DNA from: Pirellulaceae bacterium
GTDB lineage: Bacteria > Planctomycetota > Planctomycetia > Pirellulales > Pirellulaceae
Assembly: GCA_023382975.1 (NCBI GenBank)
Contig: JAHDXO010000018.1
Span: 44,477 to 108,476, forward strand
Length of the DNA stretch: 64,000 nucleotides
Direction of reading: 5' to 3'
Part shown: piece after piece, positions 43,854 through 53,093 of the stretch
Layout of the letters: the number at the start of each line of letters is the position of its first letter
How positions within the stretch are numbered: the first letter of the stretch is position 1
Position numbers and translations under genes: made by a program
The notes under the pieces: model-generated
The model's database searches: none
What the model was told of the DNA's origin: nothing
The model's input: only the letters and a program-made list of their open reading frames with translations

Positions 43854-44741
43854 TCACGGCCTGTCCAGCAACGCCTGGACGTATTCCTTCAGTCCGTCGC
43901 CATAGTGCGGATCCGAGAGCGCGAATTCGACAAAGGCGCGGAAGTAGCTGCCGAAGTTCCCGATGTCGAAACGGCGTTCGTCCGGCCGCAAACGCATGCC
44001 GAGTCCCATGCCGCCCGAATTGAGCACCAATTGGATGGCGTCCGTCAACTGGATCTCGCCCCCTTTTCCCGGCTTGGTTTCACGCAGCTTGTCGAAAATT
44101 GCGGGGCTGAAGACGTACCGGGCGGCGACGGCCAGATTGGACGGCGCTTCGTCCACCGACGGCTTCTCGACGAGACTCGCCAGTTCGAAGACATCGCCGA
44201 TCGGCCCGCGCGGCTCAGCGATCCCGTACCGGAACACTTCATCGCGCGGCACTTCCTCGAACGCCACCACGACGTCGGCTTTTGTCGCTTCGAACTGCTC
44301 AATCATGCGGGCCACAATATCGGACTCGGCGTTCAATCCGATGATCGAGTCGCCCAGCGCGACGACAAACGGTTGACGCCCGACCAGCGGCGCGGCGCAC
44401 AGGACCGCATGGCCCAGTCCCAACTGCCGTCGTTGCCGAGTGTAGAAATACTCCATGTCCTGCCGCTCGAAAGCCAATTCGCCCAATTCCTGCTCGCGTC
44501 CGGATTCGCGCAAATACGTGATCAGGTCGCCGTCGGTGTCGAAATGGTTCTCGATCGAGTGCTTGCCCTTGCCCGTTACAAACAGCAAACGGCGGATGCC
44601 GGAGTGAGCCAGTTCCTCGACGACATGTTGCGCCACGGGCTTGCGTCCGACGGGCAGCATCTCCTTGGGTTGACTCTTCGTCGCCGGCAACAAACGCGTA
44701 CCCAGTCCGGCGACCGGAACGACGGCGATATCGATCGACAT
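43854..44741 (-). CDS. galU: UTP-glucose-1-phosphate uridylyltransferase
   Basis: A 295-residue nucleotidyltransferase making UDP-glucose from UTP and glucose 1-phosphate. Signature VPVAGLGTRLLPATKSQPKEM at about residues 8-28, with EKPSVDEAP near the middle and FDIGNFGSYF near the end. The start is ATG 44741 after AAAAAAGGAAAG; the upstream 39 codons of the frame are not family-like. It sits with the glucuronokinase-like gene, so UDP-glucuronate salvage is a possible second role. It is divergent from proB. Confidence 0.9.
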   Translation of the reverse strand: MSIDIAVVPVAGLGTRLLPATKSQPKEMLPVGRKPVAQHVVEELAHSGIRRLLFVTGKGKHSIENHFDTDGDLITYLRESGREQELGELAFERQDMEYFYTRQRRQLGLGHAVLCAAPLVGRQPFVVALGDSIIGLNAESDIVARMIEQFEATKADVVVAFEEVPRDEVFRYGIAEPRGPIGDVFELASLVEKPSVDEAPSNLAVAARYVFSPAIFDKLRETKPGKGGEIQLTDAIQLVLNSGGMGLGMRLRPDERRFDIGNFGSYFRAFVEFALSDPHYGDGLKEYVQALLDRP

Positions 44742-44965
44742 GGCTTTCCTTTTTTGTGCGTGAATTGAGCCGATTCTCGCGGGACAGTCGCACGATTCTA
44801 CACCATGAACATGGAAACCCGTATGCCAAAAGTCGCTGAACCAGCTTGACGAAAACACTGTCTAGCATTCGAATAACCGCCTCTTGAAGTACCCCCCGTG
44901 ACACCATCCAACCGCCCTGATGAAAAGGAAAGTCCCCTCTTTCATCGAAACATCGTGAAACCGCT

Positions 44966-46132
44966 ATGACATCGACGCCAGACCTCCTGCGACAGGAACT
45001 CGCCGCCACTGCCGACATGCTCGTCGTCAAGGTCGGCACCCGCGTTTTGACGCACCCCGACGGCCAGTTGGACGACGAGCGGATCGCCCGGTTGGCCGAG
45101 GAGATCAACAGGATTTGCGAATCCGGACGACGGGTCGTCTTGGTCAGTTCGGGAGCGGTCGGGTCCGGAATGAGTCTGCTGGGTCTGAAACGCCGACCGA
45201 CGGATCTGGCCCAACTGCAGGCCGTGGCCGCGATCGGACAGACCACCCTGATCCAGACGTACGACCGGACCTTTCGCCGGTATGGGCGGCATGCGGCTCA
45301 GGTTCTGCTGACCGCCGAGGACATTCAACATCGGATTCGCTACCTGAATGTCCGCAATACCCTGTTTTCGTTGCTGGACTTCGGAGCGGTGCCGATCATC
45401 AATGAAAACGACACCGTGGCGGTTGACGAATTGAAAACGACTTTTGGCGACAACGACCGCCTGGCGGCGCTGGTAACCAATCTACTCCGAGCCCCCCTGC
45501 TGGTGATTCTGTCGGATGTGGAAGGGCTGTTCGACGGCGATCCGTCCAATCCCCAATCGCGCGTCATCACGACCGTCGACGTCCTGGATGATTCGATTCG
45601 CGGGTTGGTTCGCGATCGGGCTTCCTCGCTCAGCAAGGGCGGAATGTCCAGCAAGCTGGAAGCGGCCCGGATCGTGACTACCGCTGGCGAGAACGTGATT
45701 ATCGCCAGTGGACACCAGCCGGGAACCCTGACTCGAATTCTGGCAGGCGAACCGGTCGGCACGCTGCTGATTGCCGAAGGCAAGTTGGTGAGCCCCAGGA
45801 AACGCTGGATTGGATTCTCGGCCCGCCCGCGTGGCAAGTTGCTCCTGGACGCCGGGGCGGCCCGCGCGATCGGTCGCGACGGGCGGAGTCTGTTGGCGAT
45901 CGGAATTCTGGCCATTGAAGGCGAGTTCCAGAAAGGCGACGTTGTCGCGCTGTGCGACCCGAACGGCATCGAGGTAGCGCGCGGCTTGACGAACTACCAC
46001 GCGGACGAGATCTTGCTGATCAAAGGTCTGAAATCCAGCCGCATCGCCGAAGTTCTCGGTCACTGCCCCTATGAAGAAGTGGTTCACCGCAATAACCTGA
46101 CACTTGTGGCACATCGCGCCGCGTCCGAGTAG
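44966..46132 (+). CDS. proB: Glutamate 5-kinase
   Basis: A 388-residue enzyme for the first step of proline synthesis (glutamate to glutamyl 5-phosphate). The amino-acid kinase domain covers residues 1-260 with VSSGAVGSGMSLLGL, INENDTVAVDEL and GGMSSKLEAARI. A PUA domain follows at about 275-370 (GKLLLDAGAARAI). Length and domain order match bacterial ProB. A 7-bp hairpin (44919-44946) lies in its leader. hisC starts 91 bases after the stop. No proA is in the window. Confidence 0.93.
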   Translation: MTSTPDLLRQELAATADMLVVKVGTRVLTHPDGQLDDERIARLAEEINRICESGRRVVLVSSGAVGSGMSLLGLKRRPTDLAQLQAVAAIGQTTLIQTYDRTFRRYGRHAAQVLLTAEDIQHRIRYLNVRNTLFSLLDFGAVPIINENDTVAVDELKTTFGDNDRLAALVTNLLRAPLLVILSDVEGLFDGDPSNPQSRVITTVDVLDDSIRGLVRDRASSLSKGGMSSKLEAARIVTTAGENVIIASGHQPGTLTRILAGEPVGTLLIAEGKLVSPRKRWIGFSARPRGKLLLDAGAARAIGRDGRSLLAIGILAIEGEFQKGDVVALCDPNGIEVARGLTNYHADEILLIKGLKSSRIAEVLGHCPYEEVVHRNNLTLVAHRAASE

Positions 46133-46223
46133 GTTCGCAATCCACTCCGTTCCCTGGCGTTGCAGGTTACGCTTTCGCCTGTCTTGGTATACGAGTACTG
46201 TCAACCGCAAAGAGTTTTCACCC

Positions 46224-47270
46224 ATGTGCTACTTCCGTCCCGAAATCGAAGCCCTGATCGGTTACACGCCCGGCGAGCAACCGCAGGCGGGCAAGTTCAT
46301 CAAGCTGAACACGAACGAGAGCCCGTACCCGCCGTCGCCTCGCGTTACGCGGGCCATCCAACAGGCCGCCGAAGCCGGTTTGATGCGATATCCCGATCCG
46401 ATGGGCAATGCCTTTCGGCGGCGGGCGGCCGAGGTTTTGGGCGTCGAGCCGGATTGGATCCTGTGCGGCAATGGCAGCGACGACATCTTAACGATCGTCA
46501 CCCGGTCGCTGGTTGGTCGCGGCCAACTGTTGCGTCTGCCGTATCCCAGTTACGTGCTTTACAAAACGTTGGCCCAGATCCAAGGCGCCTGGGCCGATGA
46601 AGTCCGTTTCCGACCGGATTGGACGCTGCCGGACACCTTTGCCGCACCGTCGTCCGAGCTGCGACTCGCGTTCCTGCCGAATCCCAACAGCCCCTCCGGC
46701 ACGGTCGTTTCCAGAGACGCGATGGGCGAACTGGCCGCGCGTTTGCCATGTCCTCTGCTGGTGGACGAGGCGTACGTGGATTTTGCGCCGGCCAACTGCC
46801 TGGATCTGGTCCGCGAGAACGATCGCGTGCTGGTCTCGCGAACGCTGAGCAAGTCGTATGCGTTGGCCGGACTGCGATTCGGATTCCTGGTCGGCCAACC
46901 GCATGTGATCGCCAAATTGGCCAATGTCAAGGATTCGTACAATTGCGACGCCTTGGCAATCGCCGGAGCGACCGCGGCGATCGACGATCAGGATTGGCTG
47001 CGAGAGAATGTCGCCCGCATCAATGCGACGCGGGTTCGGCTGTCGGCAGGACTGGAGCAATTGGGATTCTCGGTCGTACCGTCCCAAGCCAATTTTGTCT
47101 GGTGCCAGCATCCCGCCCGCACGTCCCGCGAACTCTACGAACGGCTGAAGCAGAACCGCGTGCTGGTCCGATACATGGACTATCCCGCTTGGGGGGACGG
47201 TTTGCGGATCAGTGTCGGCACCGACGAGCAGATCGAAGCTTGCTTGGCTTTGTTGAGAACCATGGTGTAA
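46224..47270 (+). CDS. hisC: Histidinol-phosphate aminotransferase
   Basis: A 348-residue PLP enzyme of histidine synthesis. It contains KLNTNESPYPPSPRV, NPNSPSGTVV, VDEAYVDFA and the PLP lysine block RTLSKSYALAGLRFG. I start at ATG 46224; the upstream 40 codons overlap the end of proB and do not match the family. The stop is five bases before hisB, so the two are one unit. Confidence 0.93.
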   Translation: MCYFRPEIEALIGYTPGEQPQAGKFIKLNTNESPYPPSPRVTRAIQQAAEAGLMRYPDPMGNAFRRRAAEVLGVEPDWILCGNGSDDILTIVTRSLVGRGQLLRLPYPSYVLYKTLAQIQGAWADEVRFRPDWTLPDTFAAPSSELRLAFLPNPNSPSGTVVSRDAMGELAARLPCPLLVDEAYVDFAPANCLDLVRENDRVLVSRTLSKSYALAGLRFGFLVGQPHVIAKLANVKDSYNCDALAIAGATAAIDDQDWLRENVARINATRVRLSAGLEQLGFSVVPSQANFVWCQHPARTSRELYERLKQNRVLVRYMDYPAWGDGLRISVGTDEQIEACLALLRTMV

Positions 47271-47275
47271 CCGAA

Positions 47276-47869
47276 ATGAACCGAATCGCATCGATCGACC
47301 GCAGCACGGCGGAGACGCAGATCCAATTGGAATTGAACGTGGACGGCACCGGACGTTCGCAGATCCGCACGGGAGTCGGTTTTCTCGACCACATGCTGGA
47401 CCTGTTTGCTCGGCACGGCGCGTTCGATCTGCGCGTCGAAGCCCGCGGCGACCTGCACGTCGATGACCATCACACCGTCGAGGACGTCGGCATCTGCTTG
47501 GGCCAGGCGTTTCGTCAGGCCCTGGGCGACAAGGTCGGCATCCGTCGCTACGGGCACTTCACCCTGCCGATGGAAGAGACGCTGGTCACCGTGGCCGTGG
47601 ACTTCAGCGGTCGCTATTTCCTGATTTTCCAGGCCGACATGCCGACGCCGAAGATCGGCACCTTCGACAGCGAACTGGTCGAAGATTTCTGGCAGGCCAT
47701 GGCCGCCAACTCGCTGTGCAATCTGCACATCCTGCTGCATTACGGCCGCAACACGCATCACATCAGCGAAGCGATCTTCAAAGCCACCGCCCGGGCGCTG
47801 CGCGCGGCCGTCGAGTTAGATCCCCGCGTTACTGGGGTTCCCAGCACCAAAGGCACCCTGATCGCCTAA
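47276..47869 (+). CDS. hisB: Imidazoleglycerol-phosphate dehydratase
   Basis: A 197-residue Mn-dependent dehydratase of histidine synthesis. It has TGVGFLDHMLDLFARHGAFD, DDHHTVEDVGICLGQAF, LHYGRNTHHISEAIFKA and the metal-binding His clusters. The phosphatase part of bifunctional HisB is absent, so it is the monofunctional type. ATG 47276 is tightly coupled to hisC. The rest of the histidine pathway is not in the window. Confidence 0.95.
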   Translation: MNRIASIDRSTAETQIQLELNVDGTGRSQIRTGVGFLDHMLDLFARHGAFDLRVEARGDLHVDDHHTVEDVGICLGQAFRQALGDKVGIRRYGHFTLPMEETLVTVAVDFSGRYFLIFQADMPTPKIGTFDSELVEDFWQAMAANSLCNLHILLHYGRNTHHISEAIFKATARALRAAVELDPRVTGVPSTKGTLIA

Positions 47870-47980
47870 GCCTGTTGCTCGATATCCTTTGAGTGGTTGC
47901 TTTTTGATTCGGTCCGACCAACAATGGCTGCGTCGAATTGATCGGCAACGTTGCGAACTCGAAACCAAGGAGCACCAGAA

Positions 47981-48094
47981 ATGGGTGACAAGGGAAGCAA
48001 AGACAAGGGCAAGAAAGAGCCGCAGAAGAAGGCCCAACGTACTCCCGAGGAGAAGCGGAAGCTGAAGCGAGAGAAGAAGGAAAGGAACAAGTAG
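47981..48094 (+). CDS. 37-residue Lys-rich protein
   Basis: A very basic, low-complexity peptide beginning MGDKGSKDKGKKEPQKKAQ and ending EKKERNK. ATG 47981 is preceded by CAAGGAG. Small proteins of this MGDKGSKDKGKKEQ... type recur in bacteria. It is probably cytoplasmic and may bind nucleic acid, but that rests only on charge. Too short for most gene callers. Confidence 0.7.
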   Translation: MGDKGSKDKGKKEPQKKAQRTPEEKRKLKREKKERNK

Positions 48095-48521
48095 CCGTTG
48101 GTACGGGTTTTTCCGGGGACGATCACCGAAGGCTCCACCGGAGAAACTTTGGCGGTCCCAATCCCGCGAGACGCCAACGGCGCGAGAACGATTGCCGAAG
48201 TCGCGAAACCTCGGCTGGTTCTGATTCGGTTGGCGTTTCGCCATATTCGGCCACGGGATCACTGCGTCGGCTCTCTTCTTGTTCACGGATTTCAGGGTTC
48301 CTTTCCACCTTGTTTCGACCGCCGCGCCCCAGTGTCAGCCGCCCGCGGGCCCCGAAAGGCGCGCCAGGTGAAAAAAGCCGGTTGAAACGAAGCCTGACCG
48401 ACGTGACTCCGCCCAACATTGGAACGAAGTGCTGGGCAGAGTACAATTCGGGAGGAAACACGTTCTAGGGAATAGAAACCAATGCGGTTTCGAATGGTAG
48501 AAAAGTCGTTTTCGCGGTGAA
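48095..48521. other. 427-base spacer before the VWA gene
   Basis: No coding frame with a ribosome site or known RNA was recognised. The last part (about 48440-48520) is less GC-rich and may hold the VWA gene promoter. Confidence 0.4.
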
Positions 48522-48545
48522 ATGACTGGTGCTGGAGGCAAGGCC

Positions 48546-50552
48546 GTGACTCTATTCAACCGACTGCAAACGTGGTGGCAAGTTCAGACGGGCGAGGAAG
48601 ATACCCCGTTTGATGGAGATTCGTCCGCCTTTCTGGTAAGTCTAGTGTTTCACATGGCCCTGCTGCTCGCGCTTGGCCTGATTCCCTACATTCTTCCGGA
48701 CAATCAGGTCACACTGACCATTACGGCCCCGCTCGAAGATCTGCTGATCGAAGATTTGAAGCTACCCACGGATTTCGCCTTCAGCGAGCAACCGTCGGTC
48801 GACGTGGGTGCCAACAGCGTGGGCGATGTCGGAATGGCTTTGTCGTTGGCCCAAGTGGTGTCGGACGTTTCGGAAATCCCCAGCCCGGTGGAAATGGACC
48901 CGGTGATCAACGCCAATATCGAGATCAACAACGAGATCCAGGTCGCGACGGGTCTACAGTACAGCGATAACCTGACCGTGAAAGGCGCGGCGGGTGAAGG
49001 CGTGACCGGAGCCGAAGGCGCTATCGACCGGTTGACCTTCGAGATCCTGCGATCGATGGAAGAGCGCAAGACGCTGGTGGTTTGGCTGTTTGACCAATCG
49101 GCCAGTCTGAACCGCCAACGTCGTTCCATCTACGAGCGTTTCGACCGCATTTACGAGGAACTGGGCGTGATCGAAGCCTCGGGCAATCCGGCCTTCGCCC
49201 AGCGCGACGACAAACCGTTGCTGACTTCCGTGATGGCGTTCGGTCAAGGCATTCACGTCATGACCAAGGATCCGACGGACGATCTGCCGACGATCAAGGC
49301 AGCGATCGAAGCCATTCAGCAAGACGATTCGGGCATCGAGCGCATTTTCTCGACCGTTCACATGGCGGTGGATCGCTTCAAGCATTTTCGCATTCGCAGC
49401 CCGGTCACGAACCAGCCCGACCGCAACGTGATGGTGATCGCGTTCACCGACGAACGAGGCGACGACTTGGACGGTCTGGATCCGACCATCAGTCTGTGCC
49501 GTCGTTATGCGGTGCCGGTGTACGTGGTCGGCGTCCCCGCGCCGTTCGGCCGAGAGGAGACGCTGGTGAAGTGGGTGGATCCCGATCCTCAGTACGATCA
49601 ATCGGAGCAGTGGGGAGAAGTGAATCAAGGGCCGGAATCCCTGTTCCCCGAGCGGCTGAAATTGGTGACAGGCACTCAGGCCGATCAACTCGATCCGATG
49701 GACTCCGGTTTCGGCCCGTTCGCGTTGACACGGCTCTGCTATGAAACGGGCGGGATTTTCTTCTCGGTCCATCCCAACCGCAACGTCAACCGCGAGGTGT
49801 CGCGCAGCGAGATCGATGCGTTCTCGGCCTATCTGAAGCACTTCTTCGACCCGCAAGTCATGCGGCGGTATCGGCCCGATTATGTGGCGGCAGACGAGTA
49901 CCTGCGCCGGGCCCAGGCCAATCAAGCTCGCGCAGCTCTTTTGACCGCCGCGCGGAAGTCGTGGGTTTCGACGATGAGCAAGCCGCAACTCCGCTTCGTT
50001 CGTCGTAGCGAGGCCGAGCTGTCCAACGCCTTATCGGAAGCTCAGAAAGGCGCTGCCAAGGCGGAGCCGTTGCTGAATGAACTGTACGAAACGCTCCGCG
50101 TTGGCGAGGCGGATCGACCGCGCGAAACCACTCCGCGCTGGCAGGCCGGCTACGATCTGGCAATGGGCCAGGTCATGGCCACCATGGTCCGAACGCAAGC
50201 CTACAACGCCATGCTCGCTCAGGCCAAACGCGGGATGGCATTCACGAACGCCAGCAACAACACGTGGGTGCTAGCGCCTTCTTCCGAAGTCACGATTGAC
50301 AGTCGGCTCAGCAAGGCGGCCGAGAAAGCGACGGAGTATCTGCAGAGGGTCATCGACGAGCATCCCGACACCCCTTGGGCGCTGCTGGCCCGCCACGAAT
50401 TGGACACGCCGATCGGCTGGGCTTGGACCGAGGAGTTCACGGACCTGACGCCGCGCGGTTCCGGCGGCGGCGGAGGAGGCGACGGCGGCGGCAACGACAT
50501 GCGCCGAACCATGGAACGCGGCCCCGCGAAACGGCCGGTTCCCAAGCTGTAG
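48546..50552 (+). CDS. Membrane-anchored von Willebrand factor A domain protein
   Basis: A 668-residue protein. A short cytoplasmic segment is followed by one transmembrane helix (about residues 28-48, FLVSLVFHMALLLALGLIPY), then an acidic region and a VWA domain at about 165-330 with the MIDAS-like FDQSASLNRQR (DxSxS) and VIAFTDERGDD. The C-terminal 250 residues are helical and end in a Gly/Asp-rich run. The VWA fold binds a protein ligand through a metal ion. GTG 48546 has GGAGG nearby; ATG 48522 is the alternative start. Target unknown. Confidence 0.8.
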   Translation: MTLFNRLQTWWQVQTGEEDTPFDGDSSAFLVSLVFHMALLLALGLIPYILPDNQVTLTITAPLEDLLIEDLKLPTDFAFSEQPSVDVGANSVGDVGMALSLAQVVSDVSEIPSPVEMDPVINANIEINNEIQVATGLQYSDNLTVKGAAGEGVTGAEGAIDRLTFEILRSMEERKTLVVWLFDQSASLNRQRRSIYERFDRIYEELGVIEASGNPAFAQRDDKPLLTSVMAFGQGIHVMTKDPTDDLPTIKAAIEAIQQDDSGIERIFSTVHMAVDRFKHFRIRSPVTNQPDRNVMVIAFTDERGDDLDGLDPTISLCRRYAVPVYVVGVPAPFGREETLVKWVDPDPQYDQSEQWGEVNQGPESLFPERLKLVTGTQADQLDPMDSGFGPFALTRLCYETGGIFFSVHPNRNVNREVSRSEIDAFSAYLKHFFDPQVMRRYRPDYVAADEYLRRAQANQARAALLTAARKSWVSTMSKPQLRFVRRSEAELSNALSEAQKGAAKAEPLLNELYETLRVGEADRPRETTPRWQAGYDLAMGQVMATMVRTQAYNAMLAQAKRGMAFTNASNNTWVLAPSSEVTIDSRLSKAAEKATEYLQRVIDEHPDTPWALLARHELDTPIGWAWTEEFTDLTPRGSGGGGGGDGGGNDMRRTMERGPAKRPVPKL

Positions 50553-50916
50553 AATCGTCCATTCGGCATAGAACCCTCGGCATGCTCGCCGCGCAATCCC
50601 GCGTTGCCACGGCCCGAAATCCCACTCGGTTCGCCGAGTGCCTACGCGCCCGAACAGCGACGGCGAATTGAAGTGTAACGAATGGCTTCGGGGCAGCCAA
50701 AGATGCTGGAAGAAGTCCAGCAGAAGCACCCGGGCGTAGATCCTTGTCAATCGCGGCGATGCAGCGCCAGCGAACACAACGCAGTCGAGAGTCGTCCTCG
50801 CTGGAGTGTACGATTTATCGTGCGCATAGGACGCTCGCGCACGGTCAGGCGCATACTCCAACGCAGCGGCACGCTCAAGGAAGCGTTCCGCCCGGATTCC
50901 GCGGACCGAGGGCGAG
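50553..50916. other. 364-base convergent spacer
   Basis: Separates the VWA gene from the converging exonuclease gene. Apart from the hairpin at 50623-50640 nothing was recognised. Confidence 0.4.
50623..50640. terminator. UUCG-tetraloop hairpin between convergent genes
   Basis: CACTCGG-TTCG-CCGAGTG is a perfect 7-bp stem with the very stable UUCG loop on the plus strand. No T-tract follows. Its position suits a 3'-end structure. Confidence 0.45.
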
Positions 50917-51747
50917 TCAGTCGGGTCGATTCGTTTTGCCGGGTAGCAGTTCGAGCACCGCGAAGATGGCCCGATGATCGGATGCCACCGCTTCGTCCAG
51001 CACCTGGACTTCGACCGCCTGCCAACGTTCGGCCGGCCGGAAGAGGATGAAGTCGATCTGGCGGCTCGGCTGATCGACTGGAATGGTTGGCAGCGGCTTC
51101 TGGTTGGCGCGGGTCCAGACGGTCTCCAGCTCTTGCAGAGTTCTGCTGTCCGGAACATCGTTCAAATCCCCGGCCAGGACGGCCGGTTGATCCTTGCCGT
51201 CCGACGCCAACTGGTTGATCACCTTGGCCGAGGCAATCCGCTCGCGGTCATCGGCGCGATAGTCGAGGTGCGTTGCCAGCAGCAACAGCCTGCCAAACTG
51301 GTCCGGCAATTCAATCTCAACTTGCAGCACCCCGCGTTGCTCTCCGTCGTCCAACTGTGGAAGCAGGTGGTTCTTGTGCCGTTGGATCGGCATCGCCGAT
51401 AACACCGCGTTGCCGTAGTCGCCACCTTGATAACGGATGTTCCCGCCGAAGACGACGTTCAGGCCGGTCAGACGTGCCAGTTCCGCTGCTTGCTCGACTT
51501 GGTTGGTGCGCTGGGTGCCTTGGTCGACTTCCTGCAACGCGACCAGATCCGGCTTCACCGACCGAATCACCCCTGCGATACGCGGGAGATCGAGTTTGCG
51601 GTCCGTTCCCTCGCCGTGGTGGATGTTGTAGCTCAGCACGCGCAGCCGCAGCCGCCCGTCACTCGTTTCCGGGGCATGGTCCTCCGCGGCCACGGTGGAC
51701 GTGAACAGCAAGAGGGCAAGGAATACGGTCCTCCGATTCCATTTCAT
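50917..51747 (-). CDS. Secreted endonuclease/exonuclease/phosphatase-family protein
   Basis: A 276-residue exported hydrolase. The signal peptide is MKWNRRTVFLALLLFTSTVA. Family motifs are LRVLSYNIHHGEG (Asn and Asp/Glu metal site), LVALQEVDQGT (catalytic Glu), VLAGDLNDVPDS (GDxN) and DEAVASDHRAIFA (SDH). Substrates in this family are nucleic acids or phospholipids/inositols. ATG 51747 is chosen for the signal peptide. Converges with the VWA gene. Confidence 0.85.
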   Translation of the reverse strand: MKWNRRTVFLALLLFTSTVAAEDHAPETSDGRLRLRVLSYNIHHGEGTDRKLDLPRIAGVIRSVKPDLVALQEVDQGTQRTNQVEQAAELARLTGLNVVFGGNIRYQGGDYGNAVLSAMPIQRHKNHLLPQLDDGEQRGVLQVEIELPDQFGRLLLLATHLDYRADDRERIASAKVINQLASDGKDQPAVLAGDLNDVPDSRTLQELETVWTRANQKPLPTIPVDQPSRQIDFILFRPAERWQAVEVQVLDEAVASDHRAIFAVLELLPGKTNRPD

Positions 51748-51890
51748 GGCAAGCTCCAGGGCGGTGAGACAATGAGACTGGCTTCGAGCAAAAGTCGTGA
51801 ACATCTTCAACCGAGTCGAAATTCAACAACTTCGGCTACAGCAGCGTCAGGTGATGCATTGAGGTTCCCTTTGTCGGACCAAGAAAACCA

Positions 51891-52772
51891 TCACGCCATC
51901 AGTTCATCCCAGCTCGATACGATCACCAGCCGCTCGGTCAGGTCTTCGAGCACCACGATGTCGCGAATCGCCTCGATCTGCTGCCGAATGGACTCGTCCG
52001 CTTCCCCAAACCGTACCCGACCCTGACGCAGGATCATGCGGTGGAGTTCTTCGACCCGTCCTTCTTGGCGTCCTTCTTGACGCCCTTCCTCTAGAATCGC
52101 CTGATACGTTACTGATTCTCGCATGGCTATCGACACTCCTTGAAAAAGTTGCCTTACTTCATCTGGGGCTCGTAACCGCAGCCCTGTCAAAACGTACGCC
52201 GCCGTCAGCAGCCGATCCGCCGGACTCGCGACCGACTCCCGTTCGAGACGCTCTGCCAACTGCCGAACCACCGCCGCCAACCCGTCCGTCAAACCGAGCG
52301 TCTCCGGTAGCTTGCCCAGCACCGCCAACGGCGCGGTTGTCAGCGAGCTGCGGAGCAACTGTTCCGCGGGGATTTCCCACAGCCGGATGACCTCAAATCG
52401 AAACTCCATTCTACCACGCTCTGGGCGAGTGGCATATTCGACGCGGCCCGTCATATTCGGATGCACCGCTTGCTCCCGAAGCAGCAGGACGATGCTGCGC
52501 ACCGGCACCCGGTACTGACGATGCAACAACGCATTGTACGCCAGCACGTCCAGATGCTTTGTGGCCGACGGGCCAGACTGCGCATCCAAGTGCAAGATCT
52601 CCGCCGGCGGATCGCCGATGCCGAACACGACATCCGCAGCCGTCGTGACCGTGGACAGATCCACATTCAGCAGCGTGACAACCTGCGTAGTAGGCCCGTC
52701 GAACCAGGAAACAAAATCCGCGGGTCACATGGCGGCCAAGTCCTTGATCGTAGCATCGTAAGGTTTTGACAC
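51891..52772 (-). pseudogene. Rpn/PD-(D/E)XK transposase-like nuclease gene with a premature stop
   Basis: On the minus strand GTG 52772, with AGGAG seven bases before it, starts MSKPYDATIKDLAAM, then codon 16 is TGA (52725-52727). The same frame continues PADFVSWFDGPTTQVVTLLN into a 257-residue frame with DVVFGIGDPPAEILHLDAQS (nuclease core), LPETLGLTDGLAAVVRQLA and a tail repeat EGRQEGRQEGRVEEL. One C-to-T change of CGA would restore an intact 293-residue protein. Downstream GTG 52664 could permit internal initiation, but without the conserved N-terminus. Rpn-type proteins promote RecA-independent recombination. Confidence 0.75.
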
Positions 52773-53093
52773 GCTGTTTCTCCTGTGGATTTGCCATACG
52801 CATCCCAATGCCGCATACGCCTGTTGAACCATCAACCTAGAAGACGCCACGGGAAAGTCAATCCAAGGGGCAGAGATACCTTGGATCGCTTTCAACCAAT
52901 GCGACCTCCTGGCCGCGACCCAAGAGACTCTCTTGTTTTGACACCTACTCTTACCAAGTTCGTTGTTCGAGAGGGTTGGTTCGTCTTGTGGAGTGGATTA
53001 AGATCTTGTCTCACGAGCCCGACGCATTGCCGCTTTGGGCTGGATCGTCGGACGGGGTTGCTACTTGTATGCAGGGCTGCGCCGAGGTGTCGG
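52773..53093. other. 321-base divergent spacer
   Basis: Between the Rpn-type pseudogene and the PQQ/LamG gene. No gene was recognised; a TTGACA at about 52938 lacks a good -10. Confidence 0.35.

Noticed and set aside
48098..48385. Plus-strand frame after the Lys-rich protein
   Set aside because: Starts at a TTG directly behind the previous stop, with no ribosome site or family resemblance.
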